Assembly (NCBI RefSeq): GCF_963924675.1
Contig: NC_089230.1
Coordinates: forward strand, 4,899,001-4,963,000
DNA: 64,000 bases
Source of the DNA: Phocoena phocoena
Lineage: Eukaryota > Chordata > Mammalia > Artiodactyla > Phocoenidae
Direction of reading: 5' to 3'
Part shown: piece after piece, positions 11,940-22,379 of the stretch
How positions within the stretch are numbered: the first letter of the stretch is position 1
Layout of the letters: every line of letters starts with the position of its first letter
The notes under the pieces: model-generated
The model's database searches: none
The model's input: the letters and a program-made list of their open reading frames with translations, nothing else
Told to the model about the DNA's origin: nothing
Translations under genes and position numbers: made by a program

Positions 11940-13020
11940 TAGGTTATGGTTGAGTCAGCTGGGTATGTGGGTGCGTGACAATAATCAGGGGTGTCTTTAA
12001 AACATATTGTCCAGGGAAAACCCTCCTGATGGTCAGTACTTTGGGCAATGCACCTGATCATTCTTTTTGGGTGGCAAGAAAAGTTCCCTGAGATCAGACA
12101 ATAAATGAGCTCGTGGGCAGTTGTGAATGGCCTGGCTGGTTGGTCAAGGACCTGAAAGGGAAAATGATTGGAAGATGGGGGGAAGAAGTCTGAGGTAGAG
12201 GCATATCGACATGTGGGAGTGGGCACAGAGCATAAAGACACATGTATCGGATGTTGACACCCACCAGAAATTACCCACACTGGAGGGGCAATGAGTAAAG
12301 AAGTAGGTGAAACGATTAGGCCTGTTGACGTCAGCCAACCTCCGTCACTGCCTGCGTCTATGGCACGATGAGCAGTGGGTCAGTAGCAGAGCTGGAGACA
12401 ACCTACAGAGCACCTGTACTCCCTGGGACTGATCTAGCTACTGTCGGTTGCCTCTGCATTTCCAACCTTTGAACGGAAGCCCAGTGCTGAGCCTTCAATA
12501 TGGCCCCATCCTCTGAGGAAACCAACTGTCTACCTGGAGGCAGGTTGACCACATCGAATCCCTTCCACCCCACAAGGGTCAGTGGTTATGTCTCACAGAA
12601 ATACACGTGTATTCACAGTATGGCTTTGCCTGCTTGTAACATCTCAGGCAGAAGCACTAACTAAGAGCTAGCCAAAGTCTTTGCTCTGCTGGCCCAGGAC
12701 CCGGTACGACTGAACACCAGCCCCACTTTACAACAAAAGCAGCTTGGGGAGTGTGTCCTTACCATCAGATCTACGTATAACGTGTACTCCACCAGCCAGA
12801 AGCTGGCAACCACGTCGATCACTGGAACAGTCTTCTGAAGGCACAGAAGTGCTAGCTCTGGAGTAAAGCTGCCCAAGGATAAACTTCCATCCTCAGCACG
12901 TAATACATGCACCGAATCAGAATCGTCCTCTGGCATCGTGTTCCCATTGGGAATACGTGAGTCTAGGAACCAAGGGATAGAAAGAGAAGTAATGCCACCA
13001 CCACTGAAAGAGTGCCTCAC
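11940..13020 (+). pseudogene. Decayed ERVL-type pol remnant (RNase H to integrase)
   Basis: On the plus strand, phrases in order resemble ERVL-class endogenous retrovirus pol. There is an RNase H-like tract around 12100-12180 (gctcgtgggcagttgtgaat, then cctggctggttggtcaagga). A tract near 12480-12620 corresponds to the start of the integrase core (tatggccccatcctctgagg, then acctggaggcaggttgacca). A tract near 12910-12980 corresponds to the integrase C-terminal side (accgaatcagaatcg, then gtctaggaaccaaggg). In the intact family these encode the enzymes that degrade RNA in hybrids and insert viral DNA. All frames are broken by stops and indels, no flanking LTR pair was identified, and the copy is inactive. 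The exact ERVL family is not assigned. Confidence 0.55.
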
Positions 13021-13804
13021 GGGAAATGCTGGGTGGGCAGAGGGACAATCTGGGGACAGACTGAGCAGTCATAACCCCGTATGTGAAAGGAACACTAGTG
13101 CCGACACTAGTGAGAACAGGATGAAGAGCACTGATCTGCCTCAGTCACTCCATCCCTTCGACCCTTCAGAGGCCGGTGTACCAGTAACAGGGCACGTATG
13201 TCTGACAGAGAGCAGAGCACATCAGGGTTTCACCTCCTCAAACATGTGCAGCGTTCATTTTACCTCTGAAACAGAAATTTCCCTTATTATCTATTGCCTG
13301 ACAGCTGTTTAGAAAATGAAGATAAGAATAACTTTAAAAGAGCGGTTTTTTTCCCATTAGCCAAAACCTAGGACGATGTTTAAAATAAATAAATAAACCC
13401 CTTGATTCTAAAGCCAAATGGATACACATCCCAAAGAAAGCACTGCTCTTCGGATGCGAGTGGGGAAACCCTGATATCACCTTTCAGCTCAGTATTGTTG
13501 GGTTGGAGCGAGGTCGGCTGAGTGTGTGGCGTGTGGGATGGAGAGACACAGGCAGGAGGGACGGCAGAGGCTGCTCCCAGGACAGCATCCCTTTAGGAGA
13601 GATAAGTAACAGGGGCGGGTATCCAGTGTATCTGATGCTTTTCAAGAGTCCCAGGATAGCAGAGCCCCTCCTGGGCGAGTGACCCTGAAAGAACCCTCCA
13701 CAGACGTGCCGTCTGCCCCTCCCACGTGAATCCCCGGTGGGGCAGCAGCACGTTTACTCCCATCCATTACCCCTCCGCCACCGTCAGGGCTTCTGCTGGG
13801 CACC
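13021..13804. other. Unassigned sequence downstream of ERVL remnant
   Basis: The first 250 bases may still be internal ERV sequence, and the rest looks single-copy. There is a short AAAT run near 13383-13398. Confidence 0.35.
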
Positions 13805-13970
13805 GGTGGTTCTCAAGCCTGGCTGCACATTGGGTTCACTTGGGAAGCTTAAATAAAGAGGTAAATAAATTATTAAACAAACCAGTGAAATCAGAGTAAC
13901 CCAAGGGCGTGCGCTCTTAGGAGAGTTCCCCGTGTGATGCTCACCAACAGCCAGGGTTGGGAGCCCTACG
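13805..13970 (+). mobile_element. MER5-type hAT element, diverged
   Basis: It starts with tggttctcaagcctggctgc and continues through ttcacttgggaagctt to a 3' part with gttccccgtgtgatgctcac and agggttgggagcc. This is the motif order of MER5. The middle part is diverged. Confidence 0.6.
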
Positions 13971-14128
13971 GCACCCCTCTCACTGCCCCACTGCCCGGGG
14001 TTCTGCCCTCAGGAGAAACGGGTGGGGTGGATGGGAGGAAGCCAGCTGCTGACTGGTGAGTTAAGGATGTCCTCATCCCCTCCGCCCTCTCTTCTCCGCG
14101 CCAGTGAGCCCTGGTCCCCTCCACCCAG

Positions 14129-14275
14129 CGTGTTCACACGTCAGCCTGCGTCAGGATGACCTGGAGAGCTCGCTCCAACACGAGCACTGGGCGCCCCCCT
14201 CATCGTGTCTGATTCCGGAGACGTGGGGTGAATCTGCATTTCTAAGGCCCCAGGGGGATGTGGACCACACTTTCC
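14129..14275 (+). mobile_element. MER5A-type hAT element, 3' end at SINE
   Basis: The motif order is cgtcagcctgcgtcaggatg, acctggagagct, tgattccggagacgtggggt, ctgcatttctaaggcccc and tggaccacacttt, which matches MER5A. The SINE at 14284 lies at or just beyond its 3' end. Confidence 0.7.
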
Positions 14276-14504
14276 TCATGGTTCTTTTTTTTTTCTTTTG
14301 CGATACGCAGGCCTCTCACTGTTGTGGCCTCTCCCTTTGCAGAGCACAGGCTCCGGACGCGCAGGCTCAGTAGTTGTGGCTCACGGGCCCAGCCGCTCCA
14401 CAGCATGTGGGATCCTCCCGGACCGGGGCACGAACCCGCGTCCCCTGCATCGGCAGGCGGACTCCCAACCACTGCGCCACCAGGGAAGCCCCCTCATGGT
14501 TCTT
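14274..14504 (-). mobile_element. CHR-type SINE with 13-bp target-site duplication
   Basis: The element body runs from about 14284 (T-rich reverse tail) to 14491 (ccagggaagcccc, reverse of the SINE start). The 13-bp duplication cctcatggttctt flanks it at 14274-14286 and 14492-14504 without mismatch. That marks an L1-machinery insertion with well-preserved flanks. Some internal substitutions (for example tagttgtggctcac) separate it from the youngest copies. Confidence 0.96.
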
Positions 14505-14940
14505 ATTTTCCAAATTTAGACCACCATTGTGACCTTCTCCTGACCTCTCCCATGGACTCTTCAATGAAAAGCCCTATTTGCAAAGCATGTTTTCCACAGA
14601 CTGCCCGGCACAGGGCATAAAAGAAGGATTACTTTGCAGTTTTGCTGTGTCAGCCTGCTTTGAATATCCCTCGGTGCCGCGCCTGCTTTGCTTCCACACA
14701 ATGTCGGTGAGGCATGGGCAGCCCTCGTCCGCCGCGACCCTCGGTCACATAATGTAACATCCTTCTCCACCTTGCACGCGAGAGCCGAGGAGGCCACGCA
14801 CAAGCAGCTCCTAAATGGTTTTCTGACAGGAGAAGAATCTCCTCATATTTTCCTACTAAGGGACTTATTTAACCATGATGAAACATATGAAACACATACT
14901 ATTTCCAAACCAGGTAGAATAATAAATGACTTCTGATCTC

Positions 14941-14988
14941 CTGAATTAAATTGAATTAAACTGAATTAAATTGAATTGAAATAAATTG
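14941..14988. repeat. 10-bp-period AT-rich tandem repeat
   Basis: Four units of the form c/t-tgaattaaa follow one another (ctgaattaaa, ttgaattaaa, ctgaattaaa, ttgaattgaa) before the pattern decays. The alternating first base suggests a 20-bp higher-order unit. Confidence 0.9.
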
Positions 14989-15312
14989 CTTGGAAGGCAT
15001 TAGTTGGCTCTCCGTACACCAATGTTTTCATCTTAGTTTCTGTGCCTTTGTAGGAAGAGTCTTCATTTTCACAAAATCAAGCCTCTAACTATATTCCAAG
15101 TGGCAAGTACGAATCTCCCAGCTTCAGTAATGCAGTAGCAGGGCAGTTCCGGCTCTGCTCTGAATCAAGCGTAACTGGTTCTCGGGGAACCATTCCTCAA
15201 ATTTTGTTCTTCTGCCTCTCAGGCTTTTCACTGCTTTGCAAACTGTTTTCCCCTCTGCGGTGGCGGAAGTCAGGCCTGGATGGTGAGTTCTATGCTTTGG
15301 AAGGCCTGTTAA

Positions 15313-15344
15313 CACTTTCGAGGGGGACCACTTTCGAGGGGGAC
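15313..15344. repeat. Perfect 16-bp tandem duplication
   Basis: The 16-mer cactttcgagggggac occurs at 15313-15328 and again at 15329-15344 without mismatch, each copy with its CpG intact. The identity suggests a recent slippage or microduplication. Confidence 0.95.
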
Positions 15345-16284
15345 CCTTACCGCTAACACACTGAGGCTGGAGGGTATCGTGCTGTCTGTAGGGCGGTGGT
15401 TCTCACGGAGATGACGGACACCTCCTGTGCGCTGACCTCGTTACAAGACCTGAAAACGTAGGTTTTGCGTGTCTTCCCCTAAACATAGAGGACATTTAGA
15501 ATGTCAGTGATGACTCCTTGCTCTTTGGCCTAACAGAACCTGGAGAAAGCTACGGCCCAGAGGAAATAGATGAGAACAGCACATCTAAGTGCGTTTCTCA
15601 GCTTCCCAAGGATTGGGTAAGATGATACTCTTTCCAAGGCGTTTAAGGCTCATAGGATAGGCTTAGGTCAACCAAGTACCGTGAATCCAAGGACCCAGAG
15701 CCAGAGAATGCCAAATAATTGGAGGTCTCCCCCTCAGTCTCCCCTGTAAATCAGAATCTTCTCCTGTCATTTTTGGCTATTACTGGGAGATGTCCAACAT
15801 CAGTTCATAATGTAGTCTGATTAAGCTCAGTTCACTGAGACAGATGCTACACGTAGAGCTATTTCTTTTTTTTTTTAATGTAGGTTTTATTTTATAAATT
15901 CTAAGCTACTGCATTAATAATAAAAGCAGCCATGTGAGTAATACAAGAGTTGAAAACTCAGATGCTCTAAGGGCCAGCAAGTAACCTAAGTGAAGAGGCC
16001 CAACCGTCAGACAGCAGGGCTGGTGGGGTCTGTCTAAGGGAAGCTGCGACCCTCAGCCCATCGTGGCCATGTGGGGATGTAGGCTTGAGAGTCCTCTGAC
16101 TTTTCAAGAAAAGTGGGAAAATGAAATTTTTATGTGAAGTCTCCTGGCTTTTAAGTATTGGCAACTAATTCCAAAATGTGTAAAACTTTGAGCAGCTGAA
16201 CGACACAGATCTAACAATCAATGCAGCACTTGAGTCCACGGTCTCTCTTCTTATTTGACTCTTTGAACAGTGTCACCATTCGGA

Positions 16285-16400
16285 AGGGCAGGGGGCGCAT
16301 CCCCCTTTATGGAAGCGTAAACAGAGTTCACAACCGCTAATGACTTGTAAGGGCCTCCCAGCGAACTGGGCAGAGCCGGGACCCAGACTGAGGAGGTTCT
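16285..16400 (-). repeat. MIR fragment, reverse orientation
   Basis: Reverse-strand MIR core phrases are visible but diverged: taatgacttgtaagggcctc, then gggcagagccgggacccaga. Confidence 0.45.
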
Positions 16401-16889
16401 GTTTTCGTCGGAGCATTCCACTGGCTGTCCCTGGCTGCTGGCTCGCTGGGGGAAGCCCACAGCAGGTGTTCAGGAAGGCAGGCCTCCCCCCATCCAATCC
16501 TGTGGCTCTGCCGTCTTCAACCCACGCCTGCAAAGTCACCTGGTCTGGCCAGCAGAGGAGGGAAGATGAGCAAGCATCACTTGTGGGGACCCTTTATGGG
16601 CTGGCCTGGAAGCGGCAAGAGCTTGGTAACATCGCAGCGGAACCCAGTCGCAAGGGATGCTGGTAACTGTAGTCCAGCAGCCCGCTCAGTAGAGAGAGGG
16701 GTAGACAGATTCGGCGAACTGCTGCTGCTTCTCCGCAAACGCACATGCAAATGATTCATGTTCTCCAATGTCGTCCTTTTTGCACTTGAAATCTCCTTTG
16801 CATTGAGGCTTCGAATTTTTGAAATATTATTAAGATTAAAACTAGAACATGGACTGACCTGATAAAACACCCAGCTGCTCCCCGGTGTT
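16401..16889. other. Single-copy sequence
   Basis: No repeat or gene was recognised. Short open frames overlap on both strands. Confidence 0.35.
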
Positions 16890-16955
16890 CATTATTTCTA
16901 ACACAGTGCTTTGCACATAGAAGGCGTGCAGTCATGTTTACTGAAATGGATTGAA
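16890..16955 (+). repeat. MIR 3'-end fragment
   Basis: The phrase acagtgctttgcacatagaa followed by ggcgtgcagtcatgtttact resembles the end of MIR. Confidence 0.5.
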
Positions 16956-17099
16956 GGGGACCTGGGGTTGACACCGGCCTGAAGGAGCTGGGGCCAGTGG
17001 CTCCATCCTCTCTCCAAGCAACTGGCCTCCCAGTCTGGCTTCCCACCTGGGGAGACGACGAGTGCAGGGGGAGCAGGGGGTGAGTGTAGACATAACACC

Positions 17100-17295
17100 C
17101 CTCTGTGCTGTGAGCAAGTAACCTTGGGTAAGTAGGTCGCTTCGTCTCTCCAAGCTTCTGTTTCTCATTCGTAGAATGGAGATACTGTCCCCATGACATA
17201 TTACAGCATTGCTATGGAGTCACATGAAGTCAACTGACCTGTCACAGTGCTTTACAGAAGATGTTCAATAAACAGTTGCTAAATCAATGAGATGC
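17100..17295 (+). repeat. MIR SINE
   Basis: It contains agtaaccttgggtaagtagg, ctgtttctcattcgtagaat and cagtgctttacagaagatgt followed by caataaacagttgctaaatc, which is the MIR order from core to 3' end. Confidence 0.7.
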
Positions 17296-17883
17296 TAGAT
17301 AAGGCGCTGTGGCTGGAGCACCCTGGCAACATTATTGGGGAAATCCCAAGTGACCCAGCACGTAGGTGAGTGCTAGGTCCTCACGAGCAAAACCCCCACA
17401 CTCTTCACACAGCGGGGTCTGTCGTAGGAATCCTGGGGCTGACAGCTGCCCCAGGAGAGGGACTTCCTAACCAGTGTGCTGGGTCCGTGGTTTCTCTAGG
17501 ACATACTGACCAGCCGGCCTCGGGAGTGGCTGGGTGGCCCCCACGTTTGCCTTCCAGCCTCCAAGCAGCTCGGTCAGGGGTCCGAGGCCCCTCCGCTTAT
17601 CCCCACGTTGTATCAGTAGCTCATTCTCTGTGTGTACCAGGGCGTGAGGCAAGTTGGGGTGCTCTCCCCTTTTTCCGCAGAACAAAGCTTTTGTTTTTCA
17701 GAAGCCTAGGTCACACAAAAGTTAAAAATGGGGCTTCTCCGGTTGCAAGGAAGAGCAAGAACTCTCCCGGCCGCGGCCACCAAGGCCTGCAGGCACCTCC
17801 CCAGGACGCTGTGGGCTGTGTGCGGAAAAGTGGTAAAACGGGGGCCCTGAGGGGGGTGGGGGGAAAGCTGCGCATCTCAGGTC
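17296..17883. other. Single-copy sequence
   Basis: A 217-codon plus-strand frame starts at 17370 but runs straight through the SINE that follows and shows no domain. It is not a gene. Confidence 0.4.
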
Positions 17884-18127
17884 CAAGGTGGTACCAGGGG
17901 GCTTCCCTGGTGGCGCAGTGGTTGAGAGTCCGCCTGCCGATGCAGGGGACGCGGGTTCGTGCCCCGGTCCGGGAAAATCCCACGTGCCGCGGAGCGGCTG
18001 GGCCCGTGAGCCATGGCCGCTGAGCCTGCGCGTCCGGAGCCTGTGCTCCGCAACGGGAGAGGCCACAACAGTGAGAGGCCCGCGTACCGCAAAAAAAACA
18101 AACAAAAAAAAACAAGGTGGGACCAGG
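17884..18127 (+). mobile_element. CHR-type SINE with target-site duplication
   Basis: The body runs from gggcttccc at 17899 to an A-rich tail ending near 18112. The 15-bp flanks caaggtggtaccagg (17884-17898) and caaggtgggaccagg (18113-18127) differ at one base, a clear target-site duplication. The head keeps A-box-like and B-box-like stretches. Confidence 0.95.
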
Positions 18128-18264
18128 ACCCTGCATTCTGATGGAGCTCCCCAGGAAGTCCTTCACTGACACAGGTGACCTCGGGTATTGGTGCCTTCTA
18201 GGGCTAGCCTTCCATGTGATGTGCAGTGGTGTGTGCAGGGCTGTAAACCATACTCCACCCACTA

Positions 18265-18457
18265 CGGTGGTTCTCAGACCGTAGCTTGCATCAGAATCAC
18301 CTGGAGTGTCTGCTAAAGCACAGATCCCCAGGCCCCAACCGGAGCGTCTGACTCAGTACATCTGATATGCAGGCCCCCAGATTTGCACGTCCGACAGGAT
18401 CCCAAGTTCCCAGGTGATGCTGCTGCCGCTGGCCTGGGATCACCGTTAAGAACTGCA
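18265..18457 (+). mobile_element. MER5A hAT element, near full length
   Basis: It runs from cggtggttctcagaccgtag through gcatcagaatcacctggagt, actcagtacatctgatatgc and gttcccaggtgatgctgctg to ccgttaagaactgcag. Both terminal inverted repeat regions are recognisable. MER5A is a mammal-wide non-autonomous hAT-Charlie transposon of about 190 bp, which fits this length. Confidence 0.85.
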
Positions 18458-18466
18458 GCTCCAGAC

Positions 18467-19240
18467 CAGGCTTCTCGACCTCAGCACCACAAAGAGCTGG
18501 GGCTGGGTAATTCTTTGTCCCGGGGCCTGTGCCCTGCAGGATGGTTAGCAATATCCTGGCTTCTACCTACTAGACGCCAGCAGCAGCCCTTGAAACTGCG
18601 GGTTAAATCCATTTCACCTGCCTGCACGAATCAAGGTCTTTTGAGACTCGCACGTCCTCCAAGCAGCACTTGGCCTACACAAAAATCTGCCTGCCCGAGT
18701 TGTTCTCCAGGAACTTGGAGTCAGCTGTGTCTAGTTCCGGCTGAGCTGGTTGAGACCGGATAGGACCACCGACCCTCCAACTGAGCATGCGCGTGTGTCC
18801 GCTCTGTGACCTTTTGAGGTCAGAGGGCAGAAAACTCCACCCTCAGGTCAGGCTTAGCCCCTCCCTTTGGAACATGCAGAGGCCTGGAGCTTCGGTACGC
18901 CTGCGCAGGACGGCAATGACCTCACCTTTCTCCAATCACCTTTCCCCACGCTCTCCACGCTCCCCACGCATCAAACAACCTGCTTCTTCATCCTTCATCC
19001 CATAAATACCCGGGGCCCCTTGCTTTTGGGGAGGCAGGTCCGAGGCTAGTTCTCCAGCCTCCTTGCTCGGCTGCCTTGTGGATGAACCCTCTCTTTGCTG
19101 TAAGCCTCGGTCTCTCAGCGCTTTGGGCGGGTATGTGTCAGGGCAAGATGAGCCTAGTTCAGTATCACCCTGACTTGTGACAGCCAAACATGTCTCCAGA
19201 CATTGCTGAATGTCCCCAACGGGCCGAAAGTTCTCCCCTC
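18467..19240 (-). mobile_element. MER20 hAT element, split by an ERV LTR
   Basis: The left part at 18467-18590 contains caggcttctcgacctcagca, gggtaattctttgtc, tgcaggatggttagcaatat and ctacctactagacgccagca. The right part at 19168-19240 contains cttgtgacagccaaacatgt and ctccagacattgctgaatgt. Together they follow the reverse complement of MER20, with a 577-bp LTR between them. MER20 copies are known as sources of hormone-responsive enhancers in placental mammals. Nothing here shows that this copy is active. Confidence 0.82.
18591..19167 (+). mobile_element. Solo LTR of an ERV1-like family (copy 1)
   Basis: The insert within MER20 begins TG, ends CA, and is flanked by the 4-bp direct repeat ccct (18587-18590 and 19168-19171). 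That is the form of a retroviral solo LTR. It has a TATA-like cataaatacc at 19001 and a downstream gatgaaccctctctttgctg near 19081 in the place of the polyadenylation region. A related copy lies at about 59612-60089 and shares the blocks gaccaccgaccct, ctttccccacgct and the terminal region. I do not know the family name. A four-base repeat is short, but the clean MER20 break makes the boundaries convincing. Confidence 0.75.
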
Positions 19241-19499
19241 CCAACACCTATTTGAGGATAATTGGTCTAGAGGAGGCCAGAGGCCTTCCTAATATTGGCA
19301 AGTTGGTTTGAAGGTTATTGGCAGTGAGGTGATATTTTTCCATCATCTTCTATATAAATTCTCCTGGTCTGCTCGCTTTTCACCCCTGCCTGCCCTCTGC
19401 CCCCGGGGATGCTGTCCCGTCCCCACCTCTGTTTACTCCAAGCAAGGACATAGCTCTCTCCCTCATTCCCTTAAGTTGTTCCCCCCCCAACTTTCTTTA

Positions 19500-19645
19500 T
19501 CACAAGAATCAGCTGATCTTCTTGTTAAAGAAGGTTCTCAGGCCTCCCTCTGGACATTCTGACTCAGGGCTGTGGTGAGGCCCTGGAATCTGTATATTAA
19601 ATGTGTCCCAGATGGTGCTGACATCGTAAAATCTGGGCAGCTCTG
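19500..19645 (+). mobile_element. MER5-type hAT fragment
   Basis: Diverged MER5 order: atcagctgatcttcttgtta, ctgactcagggctgtggtga, ctggaatctgtatattaaat, cccagatggtgctgac. Confidence 0.55.
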
Positions 19646-19649
19646 CCTT

Positions 19650-19805
19650 GGCGCTTCTCAAACTTCAAAGTGCAATCACACAACTCGGGTCTGGTTAAAT
19701 TCCAGATTTTGATTCCGTTGGTCTGGGGTGGAGCCTGGGATTCTGCATTTCTAAGCAGTTCTCAGGGACACCAGCATGTGCCGGGGCCACAGACCACTTC
19801 CAACT
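19650..19805 (+). mobile_element. MER5A-type hAT element
   Basis: Order visible: gcttctcaaacttcaaagtg, ttccgttggtctggggtgga, gggattctgcatttctaagc and ggggccacagaccactt. It lies immediately after another MER5-like fragment. Confidence 0.75.
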
Positions 19806-20110
19806 GAACATCAGACTCCAGTGTTTCTGGGGATTCACTGGCCCTTCCCTATCTCGGGAAATTTCTTATGAGCCTTGTCTATGCTCCATCTGCCACCATG
19901 TTCTAGGCCGAATCCCCATCCTTTCATCCCTTCCCATCTTCATGGCCCCAGGTCTGCTCTCTGGCTGCCGCTCAACCACAAACCCCCTACTTTACACACA
20001 GCAATTTCCTTTTCCCTTTCCTTCACTCCTCTTTGCTGACTCCTTCTGAATCAGAACCAGCTGGACAGTGTGCCTTGAATTTGTCACCTGAAAGCTTCCA
20101 TCAAAGTGTT
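19806..20110 (+). repeat. Possible L2 fragment
   Basis: Pyrimidine-rich phrases (atccccatcctttcatccct, gcaatttccttttccctttc) resemble L2 only loosely. Treat as a weak call. Confidence 0.25.
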
Positions 20111-20163
20111 TTCTTCAGTGAAAGTCCAGCTTTGCTTCCATGAGAAATCCTTCAGTCTTCTAC

Positions 20164-20335
20164 TGCAGTGGTTCTTAAAGTGTGGTCAGCACCGCCAGGG
20201 ACACTGTGAGAAAGGCAGTGAATCAGAAACTCTGGGGGTGGCCCCCACCTGTGTTTTAACAAGTCCACCAGGTGATTCTCATGCACCTTGAGGTCAAGGG
20301 AACCTCAAGGCTGGCTGTTCTAGAGCACAGCCAGC
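20164..20335 (-). mobile_element. MER5-type hAT element, reverse, internally deleted
   Basis: It starts ctgcagtggttcttaaagtg, and contains aatcagaaactctgggggtg and tgttttaacaagtccaccag followed by gtgattctcatgcacc. This is the reverse complement of MER5A with part of the middle missing. Confidence 0.75.
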
Positions 20336-20339
20336 TTTA

Positions 20340-21541
20340 AAACAGATTCCCTCTCCCATCTGCTGAGTAAACATCAGGTCTGTGTCACACCAGCCTGTGA
20401 GGTCACAGCTGCTTGGTTGGCTGCCGGACTCCAACAGCTAGTGAGGTTTAAGCCATTTGAATAGCTCTGCAGGTGGCATGCCACCTTACTAGATGCAATA
20501 TACATTTACAAACACAGGCGATCTGGAAGCATAAGTTGTCCTTTTGATTTATACCTGTAATGACGCTCATGCCTAAGTTATTTATGTAAGTGATAAGGCT
20601 CCATCAGTTGTAGGCGCTCTGAGGTGAGTCTATGTAGATAACTGCTCTCCATCCTGAAAATAAAATATGTCAGAATAGAATAACGCGGTATTTTCTTAAG
20701 AGCGAAATGATGATGTGATTTGCAAATGCCATGCTTTCAGGGCAGGAGTAACATTCTCATTATTCATAATCTACCAACAGACCGGGAATCTGGGAGCTGT
20801 TATAAAGGCAAACAAGGTGAAAGTCTATCTAAACATGCCAAACACATCGAGTATTTGTTTCTGAATTATTTAGTCTTGATCACCCACACATGCTGATGGT
20901 TTCATGTCGGCGTTAATTACCTCATTGAATCACCTCCGTGCACGGAGAACCGGCTGCAGAAACACGCAGACATTGATTTTGAGTTTGTTGCGCTCTAAAT
21001 GAGCACAGCACACCTAAGAACAAAGAAAAAAGAGTAAAACTGTCATCTGGAGACCTCGAGAGAATCTAACAAGATGCAAACCCATTGCTACTTGGTTTCC
21101 CATTGAGCATCAAGCTAGTTTCTCCATGAAGCTGGGCTGGCACGAAAGGTGGGCATGTGTCTGGTGAATATGGTCTCTGTGAAAATGCTCCATGGTGGAC
21201 CAACTTTCCTGTCACTTAAAATATGGTTTCTGAATATGGGGCACCAGTACATTATTTTTCCTCGTTCTCCCGATTTACACCAGTTTTTCCTTTCAACTCA
21301 ATTGAATTAAAAGTAAATGCTGCAAAGCCAAAGAAGAGAGGAAATCTTTCCTATTGATCACCGTGTCAGTGGGGGAAGGTAAGCACCAGACCCTCAACCC
21401 TGCAGTCAGAGAAGCAGAGAAGTGGGCAAATCAAAGTGCGCGAGGGGAGGGCACCATGCGAGCGGAAGAAAGCTGGAAGACAGGGCACAGCCTGTGACAG
21501 CCCCTTCCAAAGCGGGGAGCAAGTTGCTGAAACACAGATAC
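20340..21541. other. Repeat-free stretch, candidate conserved non-coding DNA
   Basis: No repeat family is recognised for about 1.2 kb, in strong contrast to the crowded flanks. It carries homeodomain-like and octamer-like words: gtgatttgcaaatgccatgc near 20716, tcattattcataatc near 20757, and gttaattacctcattgaatc near 20912. No open frame looks coding. Regulatory function is an inference from repeat exclusion and motif content only. Confidence 0.35.
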
Positions 21542-22048
21542 TGTGGGGGGCAGGACTCTGAGACGGTCCCCAAGATTCCACCCCTGGCGTGCACATCCCT
21601 CTGGTGTGGTGGGACCTGTGGATGTCACGAGGTACCACTCTGCGGTGGGGTTTCCGATCCCCTGCCTTTGGTGATCAAAAGATTATCCCGTGTGGACCCT
21701 TGAAAGAAGGTGACATCGTAGGGACTCGCTCCTGCTGGCCTGCAAGAAAGCAAACGTCCATGCTGTGAACGGCCCACGGGGGTCTTGAGGAGCTGAGAGC
21801 AGCCGCCTGCAGCAGCCACAAACAATGAATTCTCCGCAGGGCACGTGAGCTTAGCAGAGGATCCTGAGCCCAGGATGAGACCCCAGCCCCAGCCGACACC
21901 TTGATTGCAGCCTCTGGAGGCCCTGAGCTGAAGATGCAGACAACCACACAGTGGCCACCTGGGCACAGAAACTATCAGGTAATGATTTGTTTTAGCTGCT
22001 GGAGGTGTGGTAATTTGTTATAGAGCAACAGGGCACTGATACAGATGC
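21537..22048 (+). mobile_element. MLT1-type solo LTR with 5-bp duplication
   Basis: The LTR at 21542-22043 starts tgtggggggcaggactctga and ends ggtaatttgttatagagcaa followed by cagggcactgataca. These are typical of MLT1 LTRs of the MaLR (ERVL-related) group. The flanks gatac (21537-21541) and gatgc (22044-22048) match at four of five bases, as expected for an old 5-bp target duplication. No internal retroviral sequence is present. Confidence 0.75.
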
Positions 22049-22379
22049 ATAAAATTGTTCAGGAGAATGTCAGTAAGTGGTTATTTACTTAATTGAAGCA
22101 CATTTTTTTTTTTACAAAAAGAAAAAGTTAACTTGAAACTACATTGATCAGCTGAGTCAGCCAGAAAAAAACATTGTAAATTCTCTCCCTGGAAATTAAC
22201 AGCCCTAGGAGACCCTTCTCCCGTCTGCTCGCCATGCCATGCATCTGAATCGAGTGACATTCACTGAGCACCTTCTGCATTCCTGGCTGTCCCGCACAGG
22301 CGAGCATCTGATCCCCCGGTTCTCACTAAAGCAAAGTTTCGAACTGCAGTCACACTAGCAAGGTGACTATTTTTTCTGC
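22049..22379. other. Single-copy sequence
   Basis: Nothing was recognised apart from a short T/A run near 22108-22126. Confidence 0.35.

Larger units (their letters stand above)
14505..16284. other. Single-copy sequence with two small tandem repeats
   Basis: No gene was recognised. The stretch holds a 10-bp-period repeat at 14941 and a perfect 16-bp duplication at 15313, annotated separately. Confidence 0.4.

Noticed and set aside
17370..18023. 217-codon open frame
   Set aside because: Runs into the CHR SINE, whose GC-rich body gives open frames in many phases.
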